Below are positions 29,071 through 40,000 of a stretch of 40,000 nucleotides of DNA, in pieces (the first letter of the stretch is position 1; each line of letters starts with the position of its first letter). A program made the position numbers and the translations under genes. The stretch spans positions 1 to 40,000 of the forward strand of contig MCFG01000086.1 of assembly GCA_002104895.1 (NCBI GenBank). The letters run 5' to 3'. Below the pieces are notes generated by a model. That model saw only the letters and a program-made list of their open reading frames with translations, was not told the DNA's origin and searched no databases. Origin of the DNA: Anaeromyces robustus (lineage: Eukaryota; Neocallimastigomycota; Neocallimastigomycetes; Neocallimastigales; Neocallimastigaceae).

Positions 29071-30063
29071 TTTTTAATTCTAATGGTTTTTAATTAAAGA
29101 TTAAAAAAAATATCAAATATTATTTAATAACCCCCTTGTTTATATTAAATAAAAATTTACACTTTATTTAAATATGTAATACACAGTATAAATGAAGTCT
29201 ATATAATATATATTTAAAATAAAAATATTTTATAACAAAAATAATAATAAAACTATTAATATATTCAACATAATTATTTAATATTTATATGATTATTAAA
29301 CATACTGTTATAAATATTATATATAATAATATCTTACCTTTTAAATATAAAAATGAATATTTTTAATTATTTAAATAATGTAAATTAGCACTTTTTTTTA
29401 TTTTTTTCTGAGAAAAGAATTTTGTTTAATATTATAATTAACAAATGAATTACTTTTTAATACTTTAAAATGATTTAGAAGAAAAAAAGTTTTACATAAT
29501 ATTAGTATTACTTTATAAAAAAAATAAAATAAAATAAAATTAATTAATTTATTATTAATTAATTTAATTTTCAAAGTTTAAATTTTTAAATATTAATTTA
29601 AATTATTGTAAAAAAAAAAAAATATATACAATATCTAAAAATTTTTAATCAAATCATTTTAAAATAAAAATATAAAACTAATTAAATTTTATTTTAAGAT
29701 TTTAATTAACCTCATATGAATATTTATATATATATAATAAAACTTTTTATTTAACAATAAATAAAAAAATATATTAAATAAAAAGAAAGAACTAAATTTT
29801 TGTTTATTCTTTTATTCTTTTTTTCTTTTATGATATATATATTTTTTTTTATTATAAATTTTTTCTAAACTAAATCTTTAATTTTTTTTTTTTTTTACCT
29901 TTAAAAAAACTTCTTTTGATTATGTCTAAAAATATTTTATATATTTTATATTAATTTAAAACATCTTTTAGAAACGTTTGATAAAATAAATATACTATTT
30001 CCATTATTTATATAATAATAAAATTAAAGAATTAATTATGTTGTTTTCTTCTTTTTTTTTCTT

Positions 30064-30102
<39 letters not shown>

Positions 30103-30309
30103 CTTTTCTATATTTTATATTATCTAATCAAATTTAAACTTTAATAATATTTTTTATTTATATATAACTAAAAAAAATATATGGGATAATAAATTAATGG
30201 GAAGATTTAACATTTAATATTATTAATAATAAAAAATAAAAAAATAAACTTAACTTTATTATTAATGTATAAGAATTAAATTTACCAATAATTAAATGCC
30301 AAATATTAG

Positions 30310-30340
<31 letters not shown>

Positions 30341-30439
30341 AAAAATGAAAACAATATTTCATATCTAAACTTATATATATATTTTTATTAAAATAACTAT
30401 TTATTATATAAAAGTTGTTGATATATAATTACAAGTATA
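29071..30439. other. Upstream flank of ERO1, no gene seen
   Basis: This holds the presumed ERO1 promoter. A run aaccccc at about 29130-29138 is exceptional in this DNA (see findings). Further out there are poly-T tracts, the longest being 37 T at 30066-30102, and a long poly-A run near 30311-30337. No domain-bearing frame is seen on either strand. Confidence 0.55.
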
Positions 30440-30580
30440 TATGGTGTTAATACTGGAAGTATCACTGTGTTTGATTTACAAGATAATTATTTATTTTTAA
30501 ATACAAATTCTACAAAAACACGTTTTTAGAATATAGGTTTAAGAAAAAAGAATTATTATTGTATTTTAGAAACTTTTAAA
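30440..30580 (+). pseudogene. 3'-terminal fragment of a dead GH10 xylanase gene
   Basis: Plus-strand translation gives GVNTGSITVFDLQDNYLF, then ST-TR-F, a TAG stop and GLRKKN. This aligns along its length with the last 40 residues of the intact xylanase in this window (VNITSVTVFGLQDGYLF to the C-terminus). The TAG replaces the Trp codon of RLWDHNL. Nothing upstream of 30440 resembles GH10, so the copy is truncated at its 5' end. It is about 6 kb from the intact gene and continues into a 3' flank shared with the next pseudogene. Confidence 0.8.
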
Positions 30581-30713
30581 TATTATTATAATAATTATAA
30601 TAAAAAATAATTAGAAAAGATTTATCTTTTTTTTTACATATAATATATATAAATAATTAAAAATTACAAATATAAATAAATTATTGAATTTTTTATTAAA
30701 AAATATTTTATAT
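30440..30713 (+). repeat. Inverted-repeat arm A (GH10 tail plus 3' flank)
   Basis: This arm pairs with 30991-31243 read on the other strand. Similarity covers the decayed GH10 tail and about 130 bp of non-coding 3' flank, for example aataattataataaaaaat followed by aaataattaaaaattacaa, then attttttatta. The arms are separated by about 277 bp. Confidence 0.75.
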
Positions 30714-30990
30714 AATTAATTGATCTATTCTTTTTTATTATATATATATATATATATATCTTAATTTATATTTTTTTAATTTTTTAATTATATGTATATA
30801 CACATAAAGAATAATCTAATATTATTATGTTACATCAAATTTATTTTTAAATATAAAAATTTTAATAACTATATTAATATTTAATATTAAAATTTAATAA
30901 CTATTATTAATAAATTTTTTTAATAAAAATGAAAAAAGGTAAAAACTGTTATTATTATTTAAATTCAATATATTTTATGATAAATAATAC
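30714..30990. other. Spacer between inverted-repeat arms
   Basis: About 277 bp of A/T-rich DNA, including a short internal duplication of aatttaataactat-type sequence near 30858-30910. No gene is present. Confidence 0.5.
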
Positions 30991-31243
30991 ATATAAAATA
31001 TTTTGTTAATAAAAAATTCTATAATTTATTTATAGTTGTAATTTTTAATTATTTATATTATATATATATATAAAAAAAGATAAATAGTTTCTAATTATTT
31101 TTTATTATAATTATTATAATAATATTTTTAAAGTTTCTAAAATAGAATAATTATTATTCTTAAATTTTTATCCTATAACCATCTTTTTGTAGAATCTGTA
31201 CCATAAAATAAATAATTATCTTGTAGACTAAATACAATGACTT
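30991..31243 (-). repeat. Inverted-repeat arm B (GH10 tail plus 3' flank)
   Basis: Reverse-complement partner of 30440-30713. It includes the end of the larger xylanase pseudogene and its 3' flank. Confidence 0.75.
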
Positions 31244-32114
31244 GTAAATAATACATCAAAAACTTTTTATATTGATTTGGTTGCTTTTCATATAACTCTT
31301 CATTAGATAACAATGTATCATTAACTCTAATTACTTCATTAGATAACAATGTATCAATAACCCCAGGATAATAATATTGAATAAATTGTATAACTTATCG
31401 AGTATAACTTTCCATTTAAATTTCCATAACTTCTAAAATAACATAATCTGAATTATCATCATAATTTTTTTTTAAAAATATAATGTTAGTGTTTGAGTAT
31501 GTCATACTAATGTATGATCTCATATTTTAATATTGCTATTTTTACAATATTCTAACGTTTCAATAGATTTTTCAAAACTAATAGATACTTCTTGTGATCT
31601 TCAAAATTATAATCATTAAAAATTAAAGGTTTTTTGATAGTTTGGTAAGATCAATTTTATCATTATAATCTATTAGACCACACCATTGATTATTCTCTAT
31701 TCCCCAATGACCATTTCTATTACTATAAATTATACTAGTATTATTTATTGAACAATATCCATATCTATATCCATATTGAATACTCCAATAACTATCTGAA
31801 TTATCATTATTATTTGTAAAAATCTTTTTTACACCATAATCCATTTTCAATACCCCAATATTCATCCAAGTCAACATATGAAATTTTTGTGTTATTATTT
31901 ATACATGTACTATTATTAATTTTATAAGGATAATTTATTATACTTCGCATTTATTATCTTCTGTTCCTTTTACATTATCTATATCTGAAAATATTGCTTT
32001 TATATCGATGTTACAACATTTATATCTTAAAGATTTAGACCAACAATTTGAATATATAGATTTAATATTGTTAAAAAATAACAATTTAAAATTAATAAAA
32101 ATTCTTATATGAAT
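31129..32114 (-). pseudogene. Degenerate dockerin-GH10 xylanase gene
   Basis: Reading the minus strand from 32114, a hydrophobic leader without ATG (about 32114-32055) runs into dockerin 1 (NCWSKSLRYKCCN). Stops and a frameshift follow. Dockerin 2 ends YWGIENGLWC. Dockerin 3 is in another frame (YGYCSINN to HWGIENNQWCGL, within 31623-31877). The N-terminal half of GH10 is missing. The middle survives with stops: SIETLEYCKNSNIKI, then DHTLV and HTQT, then FIQYYYPGVIDTL. The region carrying both catalytic glutamates is lost. The end reads VFSLQDNYLFYGTDSTKRWL, followed by a stop. A 36-bp tandem duplication (31301-31372) lies inside. It cannot yield an active enzyme. The ancestor had three dockerins, whereas the intact paralogue has two. 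Certainty is high that this is a relic; exact edges are approximate. Confidence 0.88.
31301..31372 (-). repeat. 36-bp tandem duplication within the xylanase pseudogene
   Basis: cattagataacaatgtatca occurs at 31301 and again 36 bp later at 31337. In the coding direction it duplicates about twelve codons (DTLLSNE occurs twice). It lies where the catalytic segment would be. Confidence 0.88.
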
Positions 32115-33099
32115 TTAAATATTTATATATACAGATTTATTATATTATATTATTATATTATATTATACTATATTATATTATATTATATTAATATATTATT
32201 ATTAATAAAAAGTGATTTTTTTTTTTAAACAAATAATATTTTTTCCATTATATATTGGGAAGAATTAACAATAATAATTAAAATACATAAAAAATTTTTA
32301 AAAATTTTTATTTATTATAAATAAAGAAGAAATTTTATTAATATTATATCTCAGCTTGTATTTTTTTTTTTTTTTACAAAATTTAGATTTGTAAATATTA
32401 TGGATTTTTGAAAATACTAAAACTTAAATACCAATATTAAAACATTTCAATATTTGATAATTAAAAAAATAATAATAGCATAATTACCAATAACAATAGG
32501 AACATATTATTTAACAATTTTAATGAAAGCCATATAATATATACATATATAAATAAATATAATTGTCAATTTTGTACAAACAAAAATAATAGACATATAA
32601 AAAGAATTATCTTTTCTTTTAATCAAGTTAATATCATTTTAGACAGGTAAATATATATAATATTTTGATATATTTTTTATAATAATATAAATCCATCTTT
32701 TTTTTTTATTAGTAAATTGTTAAGATTAAAATGTTTAAAGGTATATATAAGTGAATACAATCATATATATTTTTAATGAAAAACACTTTCATTGAAATAT
32801 TATCCAAATAAAAAAAAAAAAAAAGGAATATTAATAATAATATTATTTAATTTTGAATTAAATAATAATTACTTTAATTATTTTTCCTTAAATAATATTG
32901 TAATATATATTAAATCTAAAATAAATAGATTTTTATTTAATGAAAAAGTATAATTATACAGTTTTATATTTTATTTTAATCTATTCAATGTTTTTATCTA
33001 TTCAATTGAATAAATTTAAATATTAAATTTTATATGATTCAAAAATTGTATTAATTATAAATTAATTATTATTATTTGAAAAAAATATATATATATGTA

Positions 33100-33146
<47 letters not shown>

Positions 33147-33755
33147 GAATATAATATATAATCACAATTCATACATTTTTCAAGATCAATCATATATTTT
33201 TGTTAATCAGTTATATTTTGATTGTAAGCAAATATTATGAAATAAATAATGATAATAATAAAACAGTGAAGTAACAATAATATTTAAAATAAATATATAT
33301 TATATTAAAAATGACATTAATCATTAAATATATATATTTTTACATTTCAATATAATCTATTTTTTACATTTTAACATAATCTAATTTTTACATTTTAATA
33401 TAATCTATTTTAAAAATATTTGACAATTTCATAATTTAACAAAAAAAAATAAATAAAAATAAAGAAATAAATAATTATTATAACATATTTATACATTAGT
33501 GTGAGAAATTAATGTTATTCTTATAATTATTATGCTTTTAACATTTTTAATTAAATAATTAGGCTTTAGATGAATTAATTTTTCATGTTCATTTTATTGC
33601 CATTTATTAAATTCTTTATTATTATTATCATTATTACAATTATATTACTAATCACTTTTTAATTTTATATATAATTTACAAATATTTTCATAATTTAAAT
33701 ATAATAGTTGAATAAAAAAATTTCATCACAAGTATACACATATTTTTTTAAATAA
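32115..33755. other. Intergenic / 5' flank of the PHD-SET gene
   Basis: A/T-rich DNA with TATTA repeats (32136-32195), a TATATG/TATA run (33084-33132) and three near-copies of ttttacattt-taatataatcta (33340-33405). No gene is visible on either strand. Confidence 0.5.
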
Positions 33756-33767
33756 ATGAAAAACTAA
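33756..33767 (+). promoter_or_regulatory. Minimal upstream ORF overlapping the PHD-SET start
   Basis: ATGAAAAACTAA encodes Met-Lys-Asn-stop, and the last A of its TAA is the first base of the ATG of the main frame (TAATG). If it lies in the 5' leader it would affect initiation at 33767. No transcript start is known. Confidence 0.4.
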
Positions 33768-36700
33768 TGGAAGATAATATTGATGATGGATTATTGGAAG
33801 AAAATATTGATGACGGAGTAATTCGATGTATATGTGGAAGTTCAGATGATGATGGATATACTGTTCAATGTGAAAAATGTTTTGTTTGGCAACATGTAAA
33901 ATGTGTAACCGCAAATGGTAATCAACTTCCAGAGCATTATCTTTGTGAAGAATGTGCTCCAAAACAAAATAATCAAAAGGTAAGTATAACTATTTAATAT
34001 TTTTTAAAATTTATTTATTAAAAAATATAGTAATTATTTATTGTATTAGATACAAAGGTATTAATGTATTATATTTATAATATATTATAATATATATATA
34101 TAAAGAAAAATAAAATTATAACAATTAAAAAGCAAAATAAATCTAAAAAAGACATGATTATTTCTTCACCGCATAATGTTGGAAGGCCGCCAAAAATTCA
34201 TTCAACAAAAAAAGAACCGAGATCATCATATCCATCTAATCAATCAGGGAGAAAATCTCGTGAACTAGGACATGGACGTACAAAATCACAAGCAAAAAAT
34301 GAAGGAAAAAGTAATAAGAATTCACGCCAAATTAGTCCAGAGAATACAGATAGAAATTTATTAAAATCTGTAAACTTTCAAAAATCATATGAATATTATG
34401 CACAAAATTATACAATAATTAAAAATAATATTTTTGAAAATAAAGATATTCAAGGTTTTATATCTTCTAAGATTAATAATTGTAAACTAAAAAATAAAAA
34501 TTTGAAAAATGATGATTGTTTATTTGATATTGATAATACAAATACTTCCTTAATCTATATACCAAAAAAATTTCAAAAAGCATCAGTGACTGTTCGTCCA
34601 ATATCTTCAAGAATTTCTATATATGATCATGAATTTAATCATTATGGGCTATTTGCAGCAGCGGATATCCCAAAAAATACTTATTTATGTGATATTAAAG
34701 GAAATATAAAGTATAAATCAAATATAAATAATATATATTCATTTTATCATAATGACACTAATGAACAAAATAATAATATATCAAACAACAGCAATTTTAA
34801 TAATATAATGATCAATGAAAATCAACATGAAAATAATACATTAAATAACATAAATTCAAATAACAATGTAAATGATAATAATAAACCTCATAAAAGTTCA
34901 TGCTTTATAATGGATCCATTTATATTTATTCATCCTGCAAAAGAATTAGATTCATTAATTGTAGATAGTAGAGAATTTGGAAATGATGGAAGATTTATAA
35001 GATTTTATTGTGAAGGAAGTAATATGTCTCAAAGTCCTAATGCTCAACTTCAAAGTATTATTTGTCCAGAATATAATGAAAAGAGTAATAATTCAAATAA
35101 TCAAGTAGAAAAAGAAAAAAAGTATAAATTAAAATTAGCAGTAATTTCATCACAAGATATAAAAAAAGGTGAAGAAATTATATTATCAACAGCAGTTAGT
35201 TATAATAATGAAAGATGGTTTGGTTATCCTTGTATTTGTGGAGATTTGAAAGAAGAATCTAGAGATTCAGAAATCTCTTCATCAACAATACGTTATAATT
35301 CAAATTGTATAATAGATAGTTTATTAAATGAAAATTCAAAATATTATAGAAGATTAAACTTATTTGGGGATTATAATAGTAAAAGTTTTATTATAGATGA
35401 AACATTAAGTGAATGGATAAAGCGTATATCGAGTAAACGAAAAAAAAGTAATTCTGTAAATGCAACAACAAAATCAAAAAATAAGAATTTAGTAGTGAAA
35501 GGAAAAGTAGATAATAAAAATAGAAATATTAATAATAATAAAAAAAATATAGATAGTTCATTTGAAAAGGATGATTTAAAAAAAAATATAAATGTTGTTA
35601 AGAATCATAAACCCAAAGGTGGAAAGAAAATGTGGATTAAAAATTATTATAAAGAACAACAAATAAAAGAAGAAGAAGAAAAACGAAAGAAATTAGATAT
35701 AAAGAAACAAGAAGAAAAAATTCAGAAATCAGAAATATTAAAATCTAACATAAATAATGAAAAAGAAAAATCAAAACAAGAAGAAATTAATAAATTAAAA
35801 AATCAATTGTTTTCTGAAGAAATAAATGAAAAAGAAAATTTAAAGAAAATTAAATTGGAAGAAAATATTAATAATAAATATGAAAATCAAAAAGTTAAGA
35901 AAGAAAAAAGTAAAATTGAAATTGAAAATGAAAAGAATACAGAATATTTAAAACAATTATTTGATGAACCTGAGGATGATAATAGAATGAATATAGATGA
36001 ACAAAACAATGATATGAATATAGATATTGAAACAAGGTCTGATTATTCAGAAACAAATAATTATGTAAAAAATTCAAATAGTTCAGTTAAAAAGAAAGAA
36101 GGTAAAACAAAAATATCTAAAAAAATTAGAAAATCTTCAATTAAATCAGATAGTTCTAAAAATGATAAAAATGAAAATATTGATTTTAATGTAAAGGTAG
36201 ATAAAGAGAAACAAAATCAAGTGGATAACAATAATAATAATAATAATAATAATGATAACGAAATAAAAATAAAACGAAAACGTGAAAGTAATGAGTTAGA
36301 TTTAAATAATAATTATGATTCAGGAAATCAGAAAAAAATTAAAGCAGAAAATAATGTAAACAATGTTGAATTAACAATGAAAAAAGAAAATAAAGAAATT
36401 AAGAATAATGAAGAATCAACAACAGTAAAAAGTGAAATATCGGATAATAGCAATAACAACAATAATAATACTAAAAATTCAACACAAACTAATAACGAAG
36501 ATGTTGAGATGTCAGATCGTCAAAATTCATCAAGTAACACACATACAAATGTAAGAAAAGTTAGTTTAAGAGATTATAAATTAAAAAGAGGATCATCAAT
36601 TAACTCTATTGCCGCAAATACAAATAAAAGCAATTCATTCTCATTATTTAGTAAACCAATTATCCCTTCAACTTCTACACGAATTAAATCATTAGATAAT

Positions 36701-38181
36701 TATGAATCAACAACATCATTATCTTCATCTTTAAATAATAATGATAATAAGAATTTAAACAATGATATCAATGATAATTTATCATCGTTGGATAAAAAAT
36801 TAAATGACTTAAAATATTCATCATTATCATCAAACCCTATGTCCTCCCTCTCTACGAATAATAATAAAAATACTAATGAGCAATCTTCAAAAAAGTCAAA
36901 TTTGTTCTCTACATCATTATCATCTTTCCCATTAGCATCATTAACCCCAAGTATTTCTTCAACAACAAATGCAACGCATTTCCCATTAAATGATCCATTA
37001 ATGTTAATGGGTATAGATTTTAATATTGACTTTAGTGAGAACAAAGAAAAAGAAGTTGTTGATAGAGAATTACGTGAAAGAGAAAAAGAACGTGAACTTG
37101 AAAGAAAAAGAGAATTGGAACTTTCTCAAAGTAAAATGAAAGAATTTAAAGATTTAAGTTATAATCAAAGTATATTAAAAGATAAATCTTTATTAAACTC
37201 ATTAGAAAAAGGAACCAATAATAAAGAAACAAAGAATGAAGGTAAATTTCCATTATTATTATCAGAAACGGAATATTTACAAAAATCTAAAATTATTCTT
37301 TCTGAAAATAAAATAGATGAATTTAATAATGATAATCATAATAAATACAATAAAAATAATGATAATAGTAAGTTTGATTCTTCGAAAGATGTAAAGAATT
37401 TGAATTTTAACATATATAATAATAATAATAATAATAAGATACCAAATGAAAGAAAGAATGAAATAAAACCTGATTATTATAAATCAAAAAGTAATACAAA
37501 TTCAATGCATACTGATTCATTAGATAATCCGAAGGAAAATAAACCATTATTTGAAAAATATCAAAAATCGTTAAATATTTCAAAAGATAATAAAAAGAGT
37601 AATGATTATAATAGAAGATTTGATAAAAATATTAATAAAGATTCAAAAGAATATAGAAATTATTTATATGATAAAGATTATATTATTAATGAAGAAAGAA
37701 AAATGTATTATAGTCCAAAAGAAATTTTAGATGATGATAAATATGACGATTATAAAACAAAAGATCAAAAAAGTACAAAAGATAATTACTATAAAAACAA
37801 CATAGAAAACTTACGCCCAGATTCGAAATTGTTCGATAAAAAAGAAAAATCAAATGGATTATCTGATTATACAAATAATAGATCATCAATTAGCAGTCGT
37901 TATGATAAACTAAAAGAAAATATAGAATTAAGAGATGAAAAACCAATGGATAATAATTCAAATAAAAATAATTATGATAAAACAGGTATAAAGGATAATT
38001 TAAATAATAATTCGATTATAACAAAATTAGAACAAAATAAACCATTTGAGGATAAAATTAATAATCATAAAAATTCATCAAATAAAAATGAGTACAACTC
38101 TCAAGATCGTTCAATAAATAAGAATAATGAAAATAAAATTATATTTGATTATAGTATTAAGAATAATAATAATATTATTAA

Positions 38182-38219
<38 letters not shown>

Positions 38220-38683
38220 GTAATAGTAATAATTATAATAATAATAATAATCATAATAATATTATTATTAATAATAGCATCAATAATAATAAGAATAAGA
38301 ATAATATATCACAAACAAATTATGGAAATGCCAATAATTCTATATCAACATTAGAAATAGAAAAAACAAAAAATTTACCATTAAATTCAAATATAATTTC
38401 AAAAGAAAATTCAAATTCAAATTCAAATACTATATATACAATGCAAAATAAAGATAAAATAAATGATTCAAATGTCAAAGTCCCATTAATAATAGCAAAC
38501 AATAAAGAAGAAAACAAAAAAGATACTTCAAATATTTCTAGTGTTAATAATAAAGAAACAAATAATAATTTATTGAATACAGCAGATAGACTAACTGAAA
38601 GTAATAAAAATATTGCTATATTAAAACCGGAAGAAACATCAAAAATAATAGAAAAAGTTAAACCAGAAATAAAACCTCAAACA

Positions 38684-38730
<47 letters not shown>

Positions 38731-40000
38731 TTCTTCAAACAAATATTCTTTAACATCCATACCATATGATCCAGCCAATCCAGATAGAGATTTAGTAAAC
38801 TCTGATCGTCTTAATAAAAATCAAGAAAAAAATCCTGAAAAGGATAATTTGATAAATGTAGAAATTATATCAACTTCAGCAATCGGCAACGATAACAATA
38901 TATCAAGTTATAATAGATCAGATGATAAATCATATAGTAGTAATTATTCAAAATCAAAATCATCTTTTCATTATTCTAAAAAATATTCTAGAGGTATGTC
39001 TCGATCAATTTCACCAACTAGAAGCCGTTCTACAAGAAGTATGTCAAGTAGTGAAGATTCATCATATAGTTGGTCAAGTCGTCGTAGCCGTAGTAGCAGA
39101 AGTCGTAGCAGAATAAGAAGTAGAACCGAAACAAGAAGTCGTTCAAGATCAAGAAGTAGATCTGAAAGTAGAAGTAGAAGTCGTGGAAGAAGTAGAAGTA
39201 GAAGCCGTCTTTCAAGTCGTTCATCTTCCAGATCTCAAAGTACTTTATCAAGAAGTCATAGTTCACATTCATCAGGTCATCGCAGTAGAAGTCAAACAAG
39301 AAGTAGAACACATAGTAGAAGAAGTATATCAGTTTCTCGTAGTCATGATCATGATTATAGTTACAGAGATCGTGAAAGAGATCGTGATAGAGATCGTGAA
39401 CGTGATAGAGGTAGAGATAGAGATCATAATTGGTATTCTAATCATTACTATTCTAATTCAAGATCATCTGTCTTCGATAGAAACAATAGGCATCACGATC
39501 GTTGGGATATAAGTTCAGAGAGAAGAAACCGTGATTTATCAGAACACGATAGAACAAGATACTATAACAGAAATTGTTATAGAAATTATGATCGTGACCG
39601 TGATCATGAACGAGATCGTGATCGTGACCGTGATCGTGACCGCGATAAAATATATAGTAGGTATGATAATAGAGACCATTATCGTTATAATAGATCTATG
39701 ATGTTAAACCATATGGATTCTAGTAGTTATTCATCGAGAGATAGAGATCATGATAGAAATGATAGAGATAGAGGAGGTAATTATGAATATAGAGATAGAG
39801 ATAGAGATTATTATATGTATCATGACCGGGAAAGATCAAGAATGAATATGAGACCATTTCATGAAAGAGAATCCTCAGTGCAATTAAGAAAGAATAGTAC
39901 TAATGGAAGAGATCAAAAAAGGATACATGGTTACGAAAATGGTAATAGAGATAATAAAATTGGTACATCTGAAAGTACACCATCTGCAACAGAAATTTAT
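33767..40000 (+). CDS. PHD finger-SET domain chromatin protein (Set3/MLL5 type) with RS/RD-rich C-terminus; 3' end beyond window
   Basis: Exon 1 is 33767-33979 (donor GTAAGT). Exon 2 starts at 34106 after ATAAAG and stays open to 40000, both in phase 0, giving at least 2036 aa. Residues 21-63 form a C4HC3 PHD finger (C21, C23, C35, C38, H43, C46, C60, C63), with Trp41 in the usual methyl-lysine cage position. The SET domain is about 235-435. It starts near GLFAAADIPKNTYL, is split by an Asn-rich insert, has VDSREFGNDGRFIRFYC and ends DIKKGEEIILS. The standard RFINHSC..PN is altered to RFIRFYC with PNAQL displaced, as in the Set3/MLL5 family, whose members are considered weak or inactive methyltransferases. 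Basic and Lys/Glu coiled-coil-like stretches follow (about 580-690 and 1055-1085), then Asn-rich disorder. About residues 1700-1825 form an arginine-serine domain, followed by RDRDRERD repeats. Family knowledge suggests a scaffold in a Set3-type deacetylase complex. The RS part is unexpected. Confidence 0.85.
38690..38729. repeat. In-frame (AAT)n coding for poly-Asn in the PHD-SET protein
   Basis: AAT/ATA trinucleotide runs here, and again at about 38160-38270 and 36230-36250, are in frame with the large exon. They encode Asn runs, so the same repeat class that fills the introns and intergenic DNA also enters coding DNA. Confidence 0.8.

Noticed and set aside
31623-31877. 84-codon minus-strand frame containing a good dockerin
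   Set aside because: Not an independent gene: it begins inside dockerin 2 in the wrong frame and is a piece of the decayed xylanase; reported as part of the pseudogene.
31120-32110. Possible stop-codon reassignment (TAG/TGA read as Trp in the relic)
   Set aside because: The intact genes of the window end at ordinary stops and use TGG for Trp. The relic also has frameshifts, a large deletion and TAA stops, so decay explains it.
39030-39512. Val/Glu-rich plus-strand frame and Phe/Tyr-rich minus-strand frame over the RS region
   Set aside because: Both are out-of-frame readings of the AGA/AGT/CGT-rich RS and RD coding sequence, whose own frame is continuous with PHD-SET.

Overview
The window is extremely A/T-rich eukaryotic DNA. 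It has long poly-A/poly-T tracts, many trinucleotide and tetranucleotide repeats, and short introns with GTAAGT/GTAATT-like donors and AAG/TAG acceptors. An intronless GH10 xylanase carries two tandem fungal dockerins (CBM10-type). Together with asparagine-rich insertions and many-exon housekeeping genes, this points to an anaerobic gut fungus (Neocallimastigomycota, Neocallimastigaceae). Genus is an inference I cannot refine.

Layout: (1) 760-2919, minus: a two-exon F-box/leucine-rich-repeat-like protein. (2) 2920-11604: 8.7 kb of intergenic, repeat-rich DNA with no gene I can support. (3) 11605-18364, plus: an eleven-exon gene for a ~1413-residue membrane protein with signal peptide, chlamydial-Pmp-like beta-helix repeats, an EGF-like module and a seven-helix class C GPCR-like domain. 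All exon junctions were worked out by reading frame. (4) 18365-22700: intergenic. (5) 22701-24233, plus: signal peptide, two dockerins and a GH10 endoxylanase in a single exon. (6) 25705-29070, minus: ERO1 in ten exons (549 aa), ending in a transmembrane helix, a histidine-rich tail and a KKXX-type terminus. (7) 30440-32114: two decayed remnants of dockerin-GH10 xylanase genes lying tail to tail as an inverted duplication. (8) 33767-40000 and beyond, plus: PHD-SET protein of the Set3/MLL5 type whose huge second exon runs off the window and contains an RS domain and RD/RE repeats.

How the genes may relate: the xylanase is a secreted, cysteine-rich cellulosome component, and ERO1 supplies disulfides in the ER where such proteins fold. 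The beta-helix receptor has the architecture expected of a cell-surface sensor. These links are thematic only. Gene spacing and mixed orientations give no sign of an operon-like unit.

Most strikingly unusual: the beta-helix-EGF-7TM receptor; the type I membrane form of ERO1 with KKXX; the PHD-SET-RS fusion; and the inverted xylanase pseudogene pair sharing a stop codon at the same Trp position.
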